The translations under genes and the position numbers were made by a program. DNA of 64,000 nt from CAVSJJ01 sp963728395 (GTDB lineage: Bacteria > Actinomycetota > Actinomycetes > Actinomycetales > Dermatophilaceae). The notes beneath the pieces are model-generated. The model saw only the letters and a program-made list of their open reading frames with translations. It did not search any database and was not told where the DNA came from. Positions 50,243-59,419 of this stretch are shown piece by piece. The stretch is from positions 682,001-746,000 of the forward strand of contig CAVSJJ010000003.1 in assembly GCA_963728395.1 (NCBI GenBank), in the 5' to 3' direction. The stretch's first letter is position 1, and each line of letters begins with the position of its first letter.

Positions 50243-52507
50243 TCAGGAGTCGCCGCGCGCCTCTCGCACGGCTCGGGGCGGATCGCCGTCGCCGGCCTTC
50301 GACAGCCGCCCGGGCCACCAGATCCGGCCCCCGATGTCGTATGCCGCGGACGGGACGAGCAACGAGCGCACGATGAGGGTGTCGAGGAGGACGCCGAAGG
50401 CGACGATGAAGGCGACCTCGACGAGGAAGACCAGCGGCAGGACGACGAGCGCGGAGAAGGTCGAGGCGAGGACGACCCCGGCGCTGGTGATGACCCCGCC
50501 GGTGACGGCGAGCCCGACGAGGATGCCTGGCCGCGTCCCGTTCTTGAGCGACTCCTCACGCACCCTCGTCATGAGGAAGATCGAGTAGTCGATGCCCAGC
50601 GCGACGAGGAAGACGAACCCGTAGAGCGGGATCGAGGGGTCGGCACCGGGGAAGCCGAACACGTGGTTGAACATCAGCGCCGACACCCCGATCGTCGCCC
50701 CGAACGACAGGACGTTGGCGATGACGAGCAGGACCGGGGCCGCGAGCGAGCGCAGGAGCAGGCCGAGCACGACGAAGATGACGAGGAGGATGACCGGCAC
50801 GAGGACCTTGAGGTCGCGCGCGCTCGCCTCCCGGGCGTCGAGGTTCGTCGCCGTCTGACCGCCGACCTTGATGTCCGGGCTCACCGTGTGCAGGTCGGCG
50901 CGCAGCCGTTGCACGACGTCGCTGGCGGCCGGGCTGTCGGCGGGGTCGGTCAGGGTGGCCTGGACGACGACCATCCCGTTGCGGACGACCGGCTGCGCGG
51001 TGGGGTCGGGACTGAGGCCGACGACGGGGCTCTCGACCCCGCTCTCCTGCTTCAGCCTGGCGACGGTCGCGTCCGCCTTGTCCTGCGGCACGAGGATCTG
51101 GACCGGGCTGCCCGCGCCGCCGGGGAAGTGGCTGTCGATGACCCGTTGCGCCTTCACCGACCCCACGTCGCTGAGGAAGATGTCGGAGGTGGAGATCCCC
51201 TGGGCCTTGAACGTCGGCGCGAACGCGGCGAGCCCGAGCAGCACGACGAAGGTGACGACCCACGTGCGACGCGGATGGGCACCCACCATCGTGGCGACCC
51301 GGCCCCACACGCCACGGGTGCCGATCTTGTCCTCGCTGTGGACGTGGTCGACCCGGGGCGTGAACGGCCAGAAGACGTAGCGTCCGCCGAGCACGAGGAG
51401 CGCGGGGAGGAAGGTGAGGGCGGCGAGCATCGCCCCGATGATCCCGAAGGCGCCGACCGGTCCGAGCCCGGCGGTGCTCTGCAGCCGGGCGAGCAGCAGG
51501 CACAGCAGGCCGAGGGTGACCGTCGCCGCCGAGGCGACGATCGGCTCGACGGTGCCGCGCCAGGCGGCGCGCAGGGCCTGCCACGACCCCTGGTGGTCGT
51601 GCAGCTCCTCGCGGAACCGGCTGACGAGCAGCAGCGAGTAGTCCGTCGCGGCGCCGACGACGAGGATGAACAGGATGCCCTGGCTCTGGCCGGACAGCGT
51701 GATGTGCCCCGCCTTGGCGAGCGGGAAGACGGCCAGCGCCGCCAGCCCCAGTCCGAACAGCGCGCTGATGAGGACCGCGAACGGCAGGATCGGGCTCCGG
51801 TAGACGATGAGGAGGATGACGAAGACGACGAGGAGCGCGACGCCGAGCAGGATGCCGTCGATGCCGGCGAAGGCCGTGACGAAGTCCGCGATGAGGCCGC
51901 CGGGACCCCCGACGTATGCCGTGAGCCCGTCCGGGAGGTCCTGCGCGGCCGCATCGGCGAGCGCCGCCGAGGTCTCGAAGAGGGGGGTCGTCCCGTTGAC
52001 CGTCTCGGCCCCGCTCCGGGCGTCGAGGGGGACGGAGACCAGGGCTGCCCGCCCGTCCTTGCTGGGGACGACCTGCGCCTGTTTCGGGGGCGCGAGGTAG
52101 TCGGCCACGGTCGTGGAGCTGCCGATCGCCGGCAGCTCCAGGCTCGGGATGTCCTTGGCGTAGCTCTGGATCGCCGAGAGGTCGGACTGGCTGAGCGACC
52201 CGGACGACGTCTCGACGACGACGAGGAAGGGCAGCTGTGGGGTGTCCCGGAAGCCGACGAGGGCGTTGGCCACCTCCGTGGACTCGGCCCCCTTGGGCAG
52301 GAACGAGGCGTTGTCGTTCTTCTGCACCTCTGACAGCCGCCCGGTCAGCGGGCCGCCGATCCCACCGATCACGAGCCAGACGAGGACGGCGAGCAGGGCC
52401 CCCACGATGACGATCCGGGGCCGTTTGCCCCGCTCGTCCGGCGCGAGGTGTCGGCCCTCGTCCGCCCCGGCCTCGTCGGTCTGAGCGTCCGTCTCGTTCT
52501 GCGCCAT
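50243..52507 (-). CDS. MMPL/RND-family transporter
   Basis: A 754-residue inner-membrane transporter of the MMPL family, driven by the proton gradient. Two halves, each a helix followed by a large external domain and five or more helices. The proton-relay motif DYS appears in GAATDYSLLLVSR and LGIDYSIFLMTR. The protein is shorter than mycobacterial MmpL3 and lacks a long C-terminal tail. Lipid or drug export is possible; the cargo is unknown. TAGGCT lies 6 nt before the ATG. Confidence 0.9.
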   Translation of the reverse strand: MAQNETDAQTDEAGADEGRHLAPDERGKRPRIVIVGALLAVLVWLVIGGIGGPLTGRLSEVQKNDNASFLPKGAESTEVANALVGFRDTPQLPFLVVVETSSGSLSQSDLSAIQSYAKDIPSLELPAIGSSTTVADYLAPPKQAQVVPSKDGRAALVSVPLDARSGAETVNGTTPLFETSAALADAAAQDLPDGLTAYVGGPGGLIADFVTAFAGIDGILLGVALLVVFVILLIVYRSPILPFAVLISALFGLGLAALAVFPLAKAGHITLSGQSQGILFILVVGAATDYSLLLVSRFREELHDHQGSWQALRAAWRGTVEPIVASAATVTLGLLCLLLARLQSTAGLGPVGAFGIIGAMLAALTFLPALLVLGGRYVFWPFTPRVDHVHSEDKIGTRGVWGRVATMVGAHPRRTWVVTFVVLLGLAAFAPTFKAQGISTSDIFLSDVGSVKAQRVIDSHFPGGAGSPVQILVPQDKADATVARLKQESGVESPVVGLSPDPTAQPVVRNGMVVVQATLTDPADSPAASDVVQRLRADLHTVSPDIKVGGQTATNLDAREASARDLKVLVPVILLVIFVVLGLLLRSLAAPVLLVIANVLSFGATIGVSALMFNHVFGFPGADPSIPLYGFVFLVALGIDYSIFLMTRVREESLKNGTRPGILVGLAVTGGVITSAGVVLASTFSALVVLPLVFLVEVAFIVAFGVLLDTLIVRSLLVPSAAYDIGGRIWWPGRLSKAGDGDPPRAVREARGDS

Positions 52508-52513
52508 GCGGTC

Positions 52514-52519
52514 AGCCTA
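52514..52519 (-). promoter_or_regulatory. leaderless -10 box TAGGCT of the MMPL gene
   Basis: Read leftward, TAGGCT ends 6 nt before ATG 52507. It lies back to back with the lipB promoter, 34 nt apart. Confidence 0.5.
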
Positions 52520-52553
52520 CGGGCGGGTTTCCCCATGGCCCGGGCCGACGGCA

Positions 52554-52559
52554 TACCTT
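52554..52559 (+). promoter_or_regulatory. leaderless -10 box TACCTT of lipB within GGCATAC motif
   Basis: ACGGCATACCTT ends 7 nt before ATG 52567. Confidence 0.5.
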
Positions 52560-52566
52560 AGACAGC

Positions 52567-53202
52567 ATGTCGCTGCGCATCGTCCATCTCGGCTTCTCCC
52601 CCGACCTCGTCGACTACGAGCAGGCCTGGGCCCGACAGCGCGAGGTGCATCAGGGCGTCGTGGAGAGGTCCGAGCCGGACACGGTCCTCCTCCTCGAGCA
52701 CGCCGCCGTCTACACGGCGGGCAAGCGCACCGAGCCGCACGAGCGGCCGGTCGACGCCACCCCGGTCATCGACGTCGACCGGGGCGGCAAGATCACCTGG
52801 CACGGTCCCGGCCAGCTCGTCGGCTATCCCATCGTCCGGCTCCCCGAGCCGGTCGACGTGGTCGCGCACGTCCGCCGCCTCGAGGAGGTGATGATCCGGG
52901 TCTGCCGCGAGTTCGGCGTGGAGGTCGTCCGCGTCCAGGGCCGCAGCGGGGTGTGGGTCACCGCCGACGACCGCGGCCCGGACCGCAAGCTCGGCGCCAT
53001 CGGCGTGCGGGTGAGCCGGGACGTGACGATGCACGGCTTCGCGCTCAACTGCGACGCCGACCTGTCCTGGGGCCAGGTCATCATCCCGTGCGGGATCAGC
53101 GACGCGGGGGTCTCCTCGATCAGCCAGGAGCTCGGGCGCACGGTCACGGTCCACGACGTCCTGCCCTACGCCGAGAAGCACCTCACCGACGTCCTCGGTT
53201 GA
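52567..53202 (+). CDS. lipB: lipoyl(octanoyl) transferase
   Basis: Transfers octanoyl from ACP to lipoyl domains of E2 and GcvH. 211 residues with RGGKITWHGPGQLVGYP near 77-93, the catalytic lysine in RKLGAIGVRV and the catalytic cysteine in IIPCGISDAG. It lies downstream of the sucB region, but unlike mycobacteria lipA is not adjacent: a helicase gene and a hydrolase relic separate them. Confidence 0.95.
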   Translation: MSLRIVHLGFSPDLVDYEQAWARQREVHQGVVERSEPDTVLLLEHAAVYTAGKRTEPHERPVDATPVIDVDRGGKITWHGPGQLVGYPIVRLPEPVDVVAHVRRLEEVMIRVCREFGVEVVRVQGRSGVWVTADDRGPDRKLGAIGVRVSRDVTMHGFALNCDADLSWGQVIIPCGISDAGVSSISQELGRTVTVHDVLPYAEKHLTDVLG

Positions 53203-53223
53203 CGGCGCCGACGCGCCACCGGC

Positions 53224-56049
53224 TCAGGTCGGTCCCAGCCGCGTCACGGTGAGCACCGGCTCGCCCACCTCGTCCGTGGCGTCGAGGTCGAGCTCGGCGG
53301 TGATCCGCCAGTCGTGGTCGCCGTCGGGGTCCTCGAGGACCTGCTCGACGTGCCAGGACCGGCCGTCCTCGCCGGCTGTCTCGCTCACCCCGAACAGTGC
53401 GGGACCGCGGGCCTGCGGGCCGGTGTCGATGGCGTCGTACTCCTCGAGGTAGGCCGCATGGGCCCCGGCCCACTCCCCCTCGGCAAGCCCGCCGTCGAGG
53501 GCGGCGAGGGCGGCATACCGGCCGAGGGAGAGCAGCTCGACGCGGCGGAACATCGCCTGACGCACCATGACCCGCAGGGCGCGGGGGTTGGCCGAGAGGG
53601 CGCGGACCTCGCTCGGCGCGCGGACCTCGCTCGGCGGCTGGTCGCTCGGGTTGGCCAGCGCCTCCCATTCGTCGAGGAGGCTGGAGTCGGTGTGCCGCAC
53701 GACCTCGCCCAGCCACTCGATGAGGTCCTCGAGCTCCTCGGTCCGAGCGGACAGCGGGACCGTCGAGCGCAGCGCCCGGACGGCGTCGGTGAGGTAGCGC
53801 AGGAGGACGCCCTCGGAACGGGCGAGCTTGTAGTGCGCGACGAGCTCGCCGAAGGTCATGGCCCGCTCGTACATCTCGCGGACGACCGACTTGGGTGAGA
53901 GGTCGCGGGGGTCGACCCACGGGTGGCGCTGGCGGTAGGTGCGCAGGGCCTGCTCGAGCAGGTCGGCGAGCGGGCGCGGGTAGGTGACGTCGTCGAGGGC
54001 GTCCATCCGCTCCTCGTACTCCATCCCGTCGGCCTTCATCGCCGAGACGGCCTCGCCGCGGGCCTCGAACTGCTGCGCGAGGAGCACCGGCCGGGGGTCA
54101 TCCAGGGTCGACTCGATGACGCTGACGACATCGAGGCCATAGCCCGCCTCGGACGGGTCGAGGAGCTCGAGCGCGGCGAGCGCGAAGGCCGAGAGCGGCT
54201 GGTTGAGGGCGAACCCTTCGTGGAGGTCCACCGCGACCTGGAAGGGCCCCTCGGGGTATGCCGGACCCTGCGCCCGCACGAACCGCTCCAGCCGGCTCGG
54301 CTCGCGGTGGGGCTCGGCGGGCCCCGGCGCGCCGCCGCCCGCGGCGATGCCGGCGTGGTCCGGTTGGTCCTCGGCGGCGGGGGCGAGGCCGGCCTCGGCG
54401 AGCGCGGCGCCGAGGGCCCCGAGGCCGGTGGTCGGACCGGCTGCCTCCTCGCCCGGGTCCTCGGCGAGTCCGGGCGCCGCCGCTGGGCGGGCCTGGTCGG
54501 CCCCGCGGGGCTGTGCCCCTTCCGGCTCACCCTCCTCGGGGCCCGGCGGCAGCCAGTCGGTCACGGCCGAACCGTCGTCCGGCTCGACGACGCCGGCGCG
54601 CAGGAGAGCGGTGAGGACGAGGACCGCCCGCTCGACGAGGGCCTCGCGCCGGGCGGGGTCCTCGTGGTTGTCGAGGAGGAGGGTGTGCAGGGCGGCCTGC
54701 TGCCCCTCCCACTGGTCGAGCACGTTGAGCACGAGGGCGTGGGTGACCCGCATCCGGGAGGCGAGCTGCTCCGGCGGGGCGGTGACGAGCCGCTCGTAGG
54801 TCGACTCGGAGTAGGACAACGTGCCCTCGGGGGGCTTCTTGCGCACGACCCTGCGGCGCTTCTTCGGGTCATCCCCCGCCTTGGCGAGCGCCCGCTCGTT
54901 CTCGACGACGTGCTCGGGGGCCTCGACGACGACGTGGCCGACGGTGTCGAACCCCGGACGACCGGCCCGACCGGCGATCTGGTGGAACTCCCTGGCCCGA
55001 AGCACCCGCTGCCGCCGGCCGTCGTACTTGGTCAGGGACGTCATCAGCACGGTGCGGATCGGCACGTTGATCCCGACGCCGAGGGTGTCGGTGCCACAGA
55101 TGACGGCGAGCAGGCCCGCCTGGGCGAGGGTCTCGACGAGCCGGCGGTACTTCGGCAGCATCCCGGCGTGGTGGACGCCGATGCCGTGCAGGACGAGACG
55201 ACGCAACGTCTGGCCGAAGCCCTTGCCGAAGCGGAAATGGCCGACCGTCTCCTTGATGGCGGCCTTGCGTGCGGGTGAGACGACCTCGACGCTTGCGAGC
55301 GCCTGGGCATGCTCGACCGCTCCGGACTGGGTGAAGGAGACCACGTAGATCGGGGCGCGGTCATCGCGCAGCAGCAGCTCGATCGTCTCGTGGAGGGGCG
55401 TGAGCACCCACTCGAAGGTGAGCGGGACCGGTCGCTCGACGCCGGTGACGGCGACGGTGTCACGCCCCGAGCGGCGGCGCAGGTCCTCCTCGAGGACGCT
55501 CGTGTCCCCCAGGGTCGCCGACATGAGGAGGAACTGGGTCTCGGGCAGGAGGAGCAGGGGGACCTGCCAGGCCCAGCCCCGGTCCGGCTCGGCGTAGAAG
55601 TGGAACTCGTCCATGACGACGAGGCCGACGTCCGCGGCGTCCCGCTCGCGCAGGGCGTGGTTGGCGAGGACCTCGGCCGTCGCACAGATGATCGGGGCGG
55701 CGGGGTTGACGGCCGCGTCGCCGGTGAGCATCCCGACCCGCTCGGCCCCGAAGATTCCGACGAGCTCGAAGAACTTCTCGCTGACCAGCGCCTTGATCGG
55801 CGCCGTGTACCAGCTGCGCCGCCCGGCGGCGAGCGCCTGGGCGTGGGCGCTGACGGCGACGAGCGACTTGCCCGACCCGGTGGGGGTGGACAGGACGACA
55901 TGGGCGCCGGCGGCGAGGGCGAGGGCGGCCTCCTCCTGGGCGGCATACAGGCTGATCCCCTGCTCGCCCACCCACGCGACGAACACCTCGAGCGCCTCGG
56001 CGGGGTCGGCGGGTCGGTCGGTGGCGGTGAGGCGGTCGGTGAGCGTCAT
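53224..56049 (-). CDS. DEAD/DEAH-box helicase, Ski2/Mtr4-like with DUF3516
   Basis: A 941-residue superfamily 2 helicase. Motif I STPTGSGKS near 54-62, motif II MDEFHFYAE (DExH), motif III LMSATLGDT, motif VI QIAGRAGRPGF. A Pro/Gly-rich acidic linker follows, then an actinobacterial C-terminal DUF3516 region of about 320 residues with beta-rich end (DHDWRITAELDLDATDEVGEP). RNA unwinding is likely by homology. The gene is convergent with lipB (21 nt between stops). Confidence 0.9.
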   Translation of the reverse strand: MTLTDRLTATDRPADPAEALEVFVAWVGEQGISLYAAQEEAALALAAGAHVVLSTPTGSGKSLVAVSAHAQALAAGRRSWYTAPIKALVSEKFFELVGIFGAERVGMLTGDAAVNPAAPIICATAEVLANHALRERDAADVGLVVMDEFHFYAEPDRGWAWQVPLLLLPETQFLLMSATLGDTSVLEEDLRRRSGRDTVAVTGVERPVPLTFEWVLTPLHETIELLLRDDRAPIYVVSFTQSGAVEHAQALASVEVVSPARKAAIKETVGHFRFGKGFGQTLRRLVLHGIGVHHAGMLPKYRRLVETLAQAGLLAVICGTDTLGVGINVPIRTVLMTSLTKYDGRRQRVLRAREFHQIAGRAGRPGFDTVGHVVVEAPEHVVENERALAKAGDDPKKRRRVVRKKPPEGTLSYSESTYERLVTAPPEQLASRMRVTHALVLNVLDQWEGQQAALHTLLLDNHEDPARREALVERAVLVLTALLRAGVVEPDDGSAVTDWLPPGPEEGEPEGAQPRGADQARPAAAPGLAEDPGEEAAGPTTGLGALGAALAEAGLAPAAEDQPDHAGIAAGGGAPGPAEPHREPSRLERFVRAQGPAYPEGPFQVAVDLHEGFALNQPLSAFALAALELLDPSEAGYGLDVVSVIESTLDDPRPVLLAQQFEARGEAVSAMKADGMEYEERMDALDDVTYPRPLADLLEQALRTYRQRHPWVDPRDLSPKSVVREMYERAMTFGELVAHYKLARSEGVLLRYLTDAVRALRSTVPLSARTEELEDLIEWLGEVVRHTDSSLLDEWEALANPSDQPPSEVRAPSEVRALSANPRALRVMVRQAMFRRVELLSLGRYAALAALDGGLAEGEWAGAHAAYLEEYDAIDTGPQARGPALFGVSETAGEDGRSWHVEQVLEDPDGDHDWRITAELDLDATDEVGEPVLTVTRLGPT

Positions 56050-56118
56050 CGTCGGCGATTCTCGCGTATGCCGTGCGCGACGCCGGCATCGGCGCCGCGC
56101 GGCCGCGGCGTCCGGCGG

Positions 56119-56372
56119 TCAGCCACGACGATGGACCCGCGCCTCCCACGGCCCCAGGACGATCGCCTCGGCCGCGGTCACCGGGGCGTTGGCCAGGACC
56201 AGCTCGGCGCCGGCCCAGTCGGCTTCCTCGGGCACCGGGGCGGGCTGGGGTCGGCGATCTGCGCCGCCGCGCTGCGGGGGTAGACCTGGTAGACGACGGC
56301 CGAGCGCCACCAGTCCCGCGGTATGCCGGGGGCGTCGTCGGGCGTCTCGGGCGCCGGTGCGGGGCTGGACAT
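56119..56372 (-). pseudogene. internally deleted GH13 alpha-glucosidase relic
   Basis: Read leftward from ATG 56372, the first about 35 codons encode DWWRSAVVYQVYPRS, the conserved N-terminus of GH13 alpha-glucosidase or trehalulose-type enzymes. The sequence then jumps, in another frame, to a GH13 C-terminus (ELVLANAPVT ... GPWEARVHRRG, stop at 56119). Roughly 500 middle codons are gone. The leaderless TAGGCT box 6 nt before the ATG is still intact. Confidence 0.75.
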
Positions 56373-56378
56373 GCGCCC

Positions 56379-56384
56379 AGCCTA
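56379..56384 (-). promoter_or_regulatory. retained -10 box TAGGCT of the GH13 relic
   Basis: Read leftward, TAGGCT ends 6 nt before ATG 56372 of the deleted gene. Confidence 0.45.
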
Positions 56385-56399
56385 GGACCGCGGGCGGCG

Positions 56400-56405
56400 T
56401 ACGCT
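56400..56405 (+). promoter_or_regulatory. -10 box TACGCT of lipA
   Basis: TACGCT lies 63 nt before the lipA GTG; no -35 is convincing. Confidence 0.35.
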
Positions 56406-56468
56406 AGAAGACCCGACCGGGCCACGGCCTCAGGACCACCCGGACGTCGAAACCCGAGGAGCACGCGC

Positions 56469-57494
56469 GTGACCATCGCACCGGAGGGCCGCCGTCTGCT
56501 GCGCGTCGAGGCGCGCAACAGCGAGACCCCCATCGAGCGCAAACCCGCCTGGATCCGAACGACGGCGACGATGGGCCCGGAGTACACCCAGCTGGACTCG
56601 ATGGTGAAGACCGAGGGCCTGCACACCGTCTGCCAGGAAGCCGGCTGCCCGAACATCTTCGAGTGCTGGGAGGACCGCGAGGCGACGTTCCTCATCGGCG
56701 GCGACGTCTGCACCCGGCGCTGCGACTTCTGCGACATCGCGACCGGCCGCCCGACGGCCCTCGATCTCGACGAGCCCCGCCGGGTCGCGGAGTCGGTCCG
56801 CCGGATGGGACTGCGCTACTCGACCGTGACCGGGGTGGCCCGTGACGACCGGCCGGACGGCGCGGCCGGCCTCTACGCCGAGACGATCCGCCAGATCCAC
56901 GAGCTCAATCCCGGCACCGGCGTCGAGATCCTGCCGCCGGACTTCGGCGCGGACCCGGCCCTGGTGGGGCAGGTGTTCGACGCGCGGCCGGAGGTGTTCG
57001 CGCACAACCTCGAGACCGTGCCGCGGATCTTCCGCCGGATCCGCCCGGCCTTCACCTACGAGAAGTCGCTGCGCGTCCTCACGATGGCCAAGGAAGCCGA
57101 GCTCGTCACGAAGTCCAACCTCATCCTCGGGATGGGCGAGGAGGAGCACGAGATCGAGCAGGCGATGCGCGACCTGCACGAGGCGGGCTGCGACATCCTC
57201 ACCATCACCCAGTACCTCCGGCCCTCGCCACGTCACCACCCGATCGACAGGTGGGTCAGGCCGGAGGAGTTCGTCCGCTGGAGCGACCTCGGCGACGACA
57301 TCGGCTTCACCGCCGTCATGGCCGGGCCGCTCGTCCGCTCCTCCTACCGCGCGGGCCGGCTCTGGGCGACCGCGATGGGCCGGCTCGGCCGCCCCATCCC
57401 CCGCCATCTCGCCCACCTCGCCGAGGCGGCCGCCTCGCCCGCCCGCCAGGAGGCCGCGTCCGTCGTCGCCCGCTCGGGCGGGCCCGTATCCTAG
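56469..57494 (+). CDS. lipA: lipoyl synthase
   Basis: Radical SAM enzyme that inserts two sulfurs into octanoyl-lysine. 341 residues. The auxiliary cluster cysteines are in CQEAGCPNIFEC (CX4CX5C) and the radical SAM triad in CTRRCDFC (CX3CX2C). The C-terminal serine region RSSYRAG is present. GTG 56469 has GAGGAG about 7-8 nt upstream. Its TAG overlaps the -10 box of the next gene. Confidence 0.95.
   Translation: MTIAPEGRRLLRVEARNSETPIERKPAWIRTTATMGPEYTQLDSMVKTEGLHTVCQEAGCPNIFECWEDREATFLIGGDVCTRRCDFCDIATGRPTALDLDEPRRVAESVRRMGLRYSTVTGVARDDRPDGAAGLYAETIRQIHELNPGTGVEILPPDFGADPALVGQVFDARPEVFAHNLETVPRIFRRIRPAFTYEKSLRVLTMAKEAELVTKSNLILGMGEEEHEIEQAMRDLHEAGCDILTITQYLRPSPRHHPIDRWVRPEEFVRWSDLGDDIGFTAVMAGPLVRSSYRAGRLWATAMGRLGRPIPRHLAHLAEAAASPARQEAASVVARSGGPVS
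57487..57492 (+). promoter_or_regulatory. -10 box TATCCT of the DUF4191 gene
   Basis: TATCCT overlaps the end of lipA and precedes a leader of about 76 nt with an AGGAG site. Confidence 0.45.
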
Positions 57495-57574
57495 AGGGGC
57501 CGGCCGCCCCGCGACGTCGCCGGCACCTCACCCGACAACAGCTCGACGCCAGCACGAACCAGGAGCGCTCCCCC

Positions 57575-58294
57575 GTGTCCGACACGACCGAGAAGAAGAA
57601 GGGCCGGATCGCCCAGGTCAAGGACGGGTACCTCGCCATCCGTCAGCTCGACCGGGCCGTCGGCCGCTGGATGGCCCTGGCCGCGCTGGCCACCCTCCTC
57701 GTCATCGTCGGGGCCGGCTGGCTGCTCGGCCACTGGCTCTATGCGCTGATCCTCGCCCTGCCCGCTGCCGCCATCGCCGCCACGCTCGTGATGAACCAGC
57801 GCGGCAACAAGGCGATGTACAACGCGATGGACGGCCAACCGGGTGCCTCGGGCCTCGCGATCTCCAGCCTCGGCAACCGTGGCTGGTACACCTCCCAGGA
57901 GCCGGTTGCGGTCGACTCGATGCGTGGGACGAAGGTCAGCGACCTCACCGGCGCCGCCCTCGTCTTCCGGGCGCTCGGTCGGCCCGGCGTCGTCCTCATC
58001 GGCGAGGGCCCCTCCGGCAGGGTCGCCAAGCTGCTCAAGGCCGAAGAGAAGAAGGTCGGCCGCGTCGCCCCCGGCGTCCCGGTCCACCTGCTCACCGTCG
58101 GCGAGGGCGAGGGCGATGTCCCGATCCGCAAACTGACCAGCAAGCTCAACCGGATGAAGGTCGTGCTCACCAAGGACGAGGTCGCCATGGTGGACAAGCG
58201 GCTGAAGTCGCTGCCCGGGCTGCGGGCCGGCATCCCGGCCGGCATCGACCCCACGAAGGTCCGGATGGACCGCCGCGCCCTCCGCGGCCGCTGA
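57575..58294 (+). CDS. DUF4191 membrane protein (Rv2219 family)
   Basis: A 239-residue protein of the actinobacterial DUF4191 family. Lys-rich N-terminus, two membrane helices at about 33-72, and a soluble domain with PGVVLIGEGPSGRVAKLLKAEEKKVGRVAPGVPVH-type pattern. GTG with AGGAG 9 nt upstream. It follows lipA as Rv2219 follows lipA in M. tuberculosis. The function is unknown. Confidence 0.88.
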   Translation: MSDTTEKKKGRIAQVKDGYLAIRQLDRAVGRWMALAALATLLVIVGAGWLLGHWLYALILALPAAAIAATLVMNQRGNKAMYNAMDGQPGASGLAISSLGNRGWYTSQEPVAVDSMRGTKVSDLTGAALVFRALGRPGVVLIGEGPSGRVAKLLKAEEKKVGRVAPGVPVHLLTVGEGEGDVPIRKLTSKLNRMKVVLTKDEVAMVDKRLKSLPGLRAGIPAGIDPTKVRMDRRALRGR

Positions 58295-58353
58295 CCGAGA
58301 CCGGCATCGCCCAGGGCGGGGCTCCTTGTCGTGCAGGGCCGGCCCCCCCTTGG

Positions 58354-58800
58354 TCAGACCGCCCTGACCGAGGCGAGCCGGTACAGCGCCACCCCGACGA
58401 GGATCAGCACGACCCCCAGCCCGCCCGCCATCACGCTGACGCCGAACGCCAGCACGGACGTGAACAGCGACGCCCGCAGGAACGAGGCGTCCATCACCGT
58501 CGTCCGCGTCGGGTCGTCGCGCTCGAGCTGGGCGTAGGTCTTGCCTCCCGAGGCCTCGAGGGAGTGCTTCTTGATGACCTCGGCCTGGCTGTAGGCCGTC
58601 AGCGGTCCGTTGACGGCCTTGCCCGCGTTCGACGCGGCGTCCTCGGAGACGGTGATCTGCTCGTCGGCGAGCTGGCTCTGCACCAGTGCCCAGGTCCCGA
58701 TCCCGGAGACCAGCATCACCGCCCCGACGACGGCGACGAGGATGCCTGAGATCCTGACGAACCCGCTGGCCTTTTCCTTCACGTGCGGCTGGTCGCTCAT
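58354..58800 (-). CDS. small two-helix membrane protein
   Basis: A 148-residue protein with two membrane helices (about 17-40 and 110-140) flanking an extracytoplasmic segment (ADEQITVSEDAASNAGKAVNG). Similar proteins are often labelled 'aromatic ring-opening dioxygenase LigA', which this sequence does not support: no metal motif is seen. AGGAG precedes the ATG. Function unknown. Confidence 0.75.
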   Translation of the reverse strand: MSDQPHVKEKASGFVRISGILVAVVGAVMLVSGIGTWALVQSQLADEQITVSEDAASNAGKAVNGPLTAYSQAEVIKKHSLEASGGKTYAQLERDDPTRTTVMDASFLRASLFTSVLAFGVSVMAGGLGVVLILVGVALYRLASVRAV

Positions 58801-58904
58801 GTGAGCTCCTGTCCCCGAAGTGTCATGTCATGGTGCGGTTGGTCCTTCCACCGTGCCGTGCCCGACGCGCTTCGGCAACCCCTGGCCCCCGTCGGCGGTT
58901 CGCC

Positions 58905-59315
58905 TCAGCCGCGCACGATCGCGGTCCCGGCCAGCCGGTCGTGCAGTCCCCGCCCGTCGGCGTCGATGAACAGCGCCGGCAGGAACAGACAGAGCAGGGC
59001 GGTCCGCACCGTCACCTGGAGCGGGAAGAAGCCGGGGCCCACCTGGAGCACCCGGATGCCGAGGAGCCGATGGCCCACGGTCGTCCCGAGCGTCGCGACG
59101 AGCAGGAGGTTCTCCGCCGCGAAGACGGCGAGCGGCACGAAGGAGCCGGCACCGCCGGCCGCCAGGTCCGCCCCGAACAGGCCGGCCGCGATGAGCTCGC
59201 AGAGCACCCAGTCGACGATCACGGCGACGAGCCGCCGCCCGAACGACGCCATCGCGCCCGGCCCCTCGGCCGGCATACCCAACCGTTCCCCGCGGTACGT
59301 CTCGGCATCGCTCAC
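58905..59315 (-). CDS. RDD-family membrane protein
   Basis: A 136-residue RDD-family protein with three membrane helices. RRLVAVIVDWVL near 27-38 has the Arg and Asp of the family (RDD), and a second segment GHRLLGIRVLQVG is typical. Equivalent to mycobacterial Rv2219A before glnA. GTG start with TACTGT 6 nt upstream, again inside a GGCATAC motif. Confidence 0.88.
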   Translation of the reverse strand: MSDAETYRGERLGMPAEGPGAMASFGRRLVAVIVDWVLCELIAAGLFGADLAAGGAGSFVPLAVFAAENLLLVATLGTTVGHRLLGIRVLQVGPGFFPLQVTVRTALLCLFLPALFIDADGRGLHDRLAGTAIVRG

Positions 59316-59321
59316 GAGCCG

Positions 59322-59327
59322 ACAGTA
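59322..59327 (-). promoter_or_regulatory. leaderless -10 box TACTGT of the RDD gene within GGCATAC motif
   Basis: Read leftward, GCGGCATACTGT ends 6 nt before GTG 59315. Confidence 0.5.
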
Positions 59328-59419
59328 TGCCGCCCGGCATCGGGACCTCGCAGCGGTCGTGGCCCGACGACGCCCGCCCGGGGGACGTCGACGGTGGGCC
59401 GGCGAGGGGCCCGGCGCCG

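Noticed and set aside
58354..58800. Aromatic ring-opening dioxygenase (LigA) label used for similar proteins
   Set aside because: The sequence is a two-helix membrane protein with no metal or dioxygenase motif.
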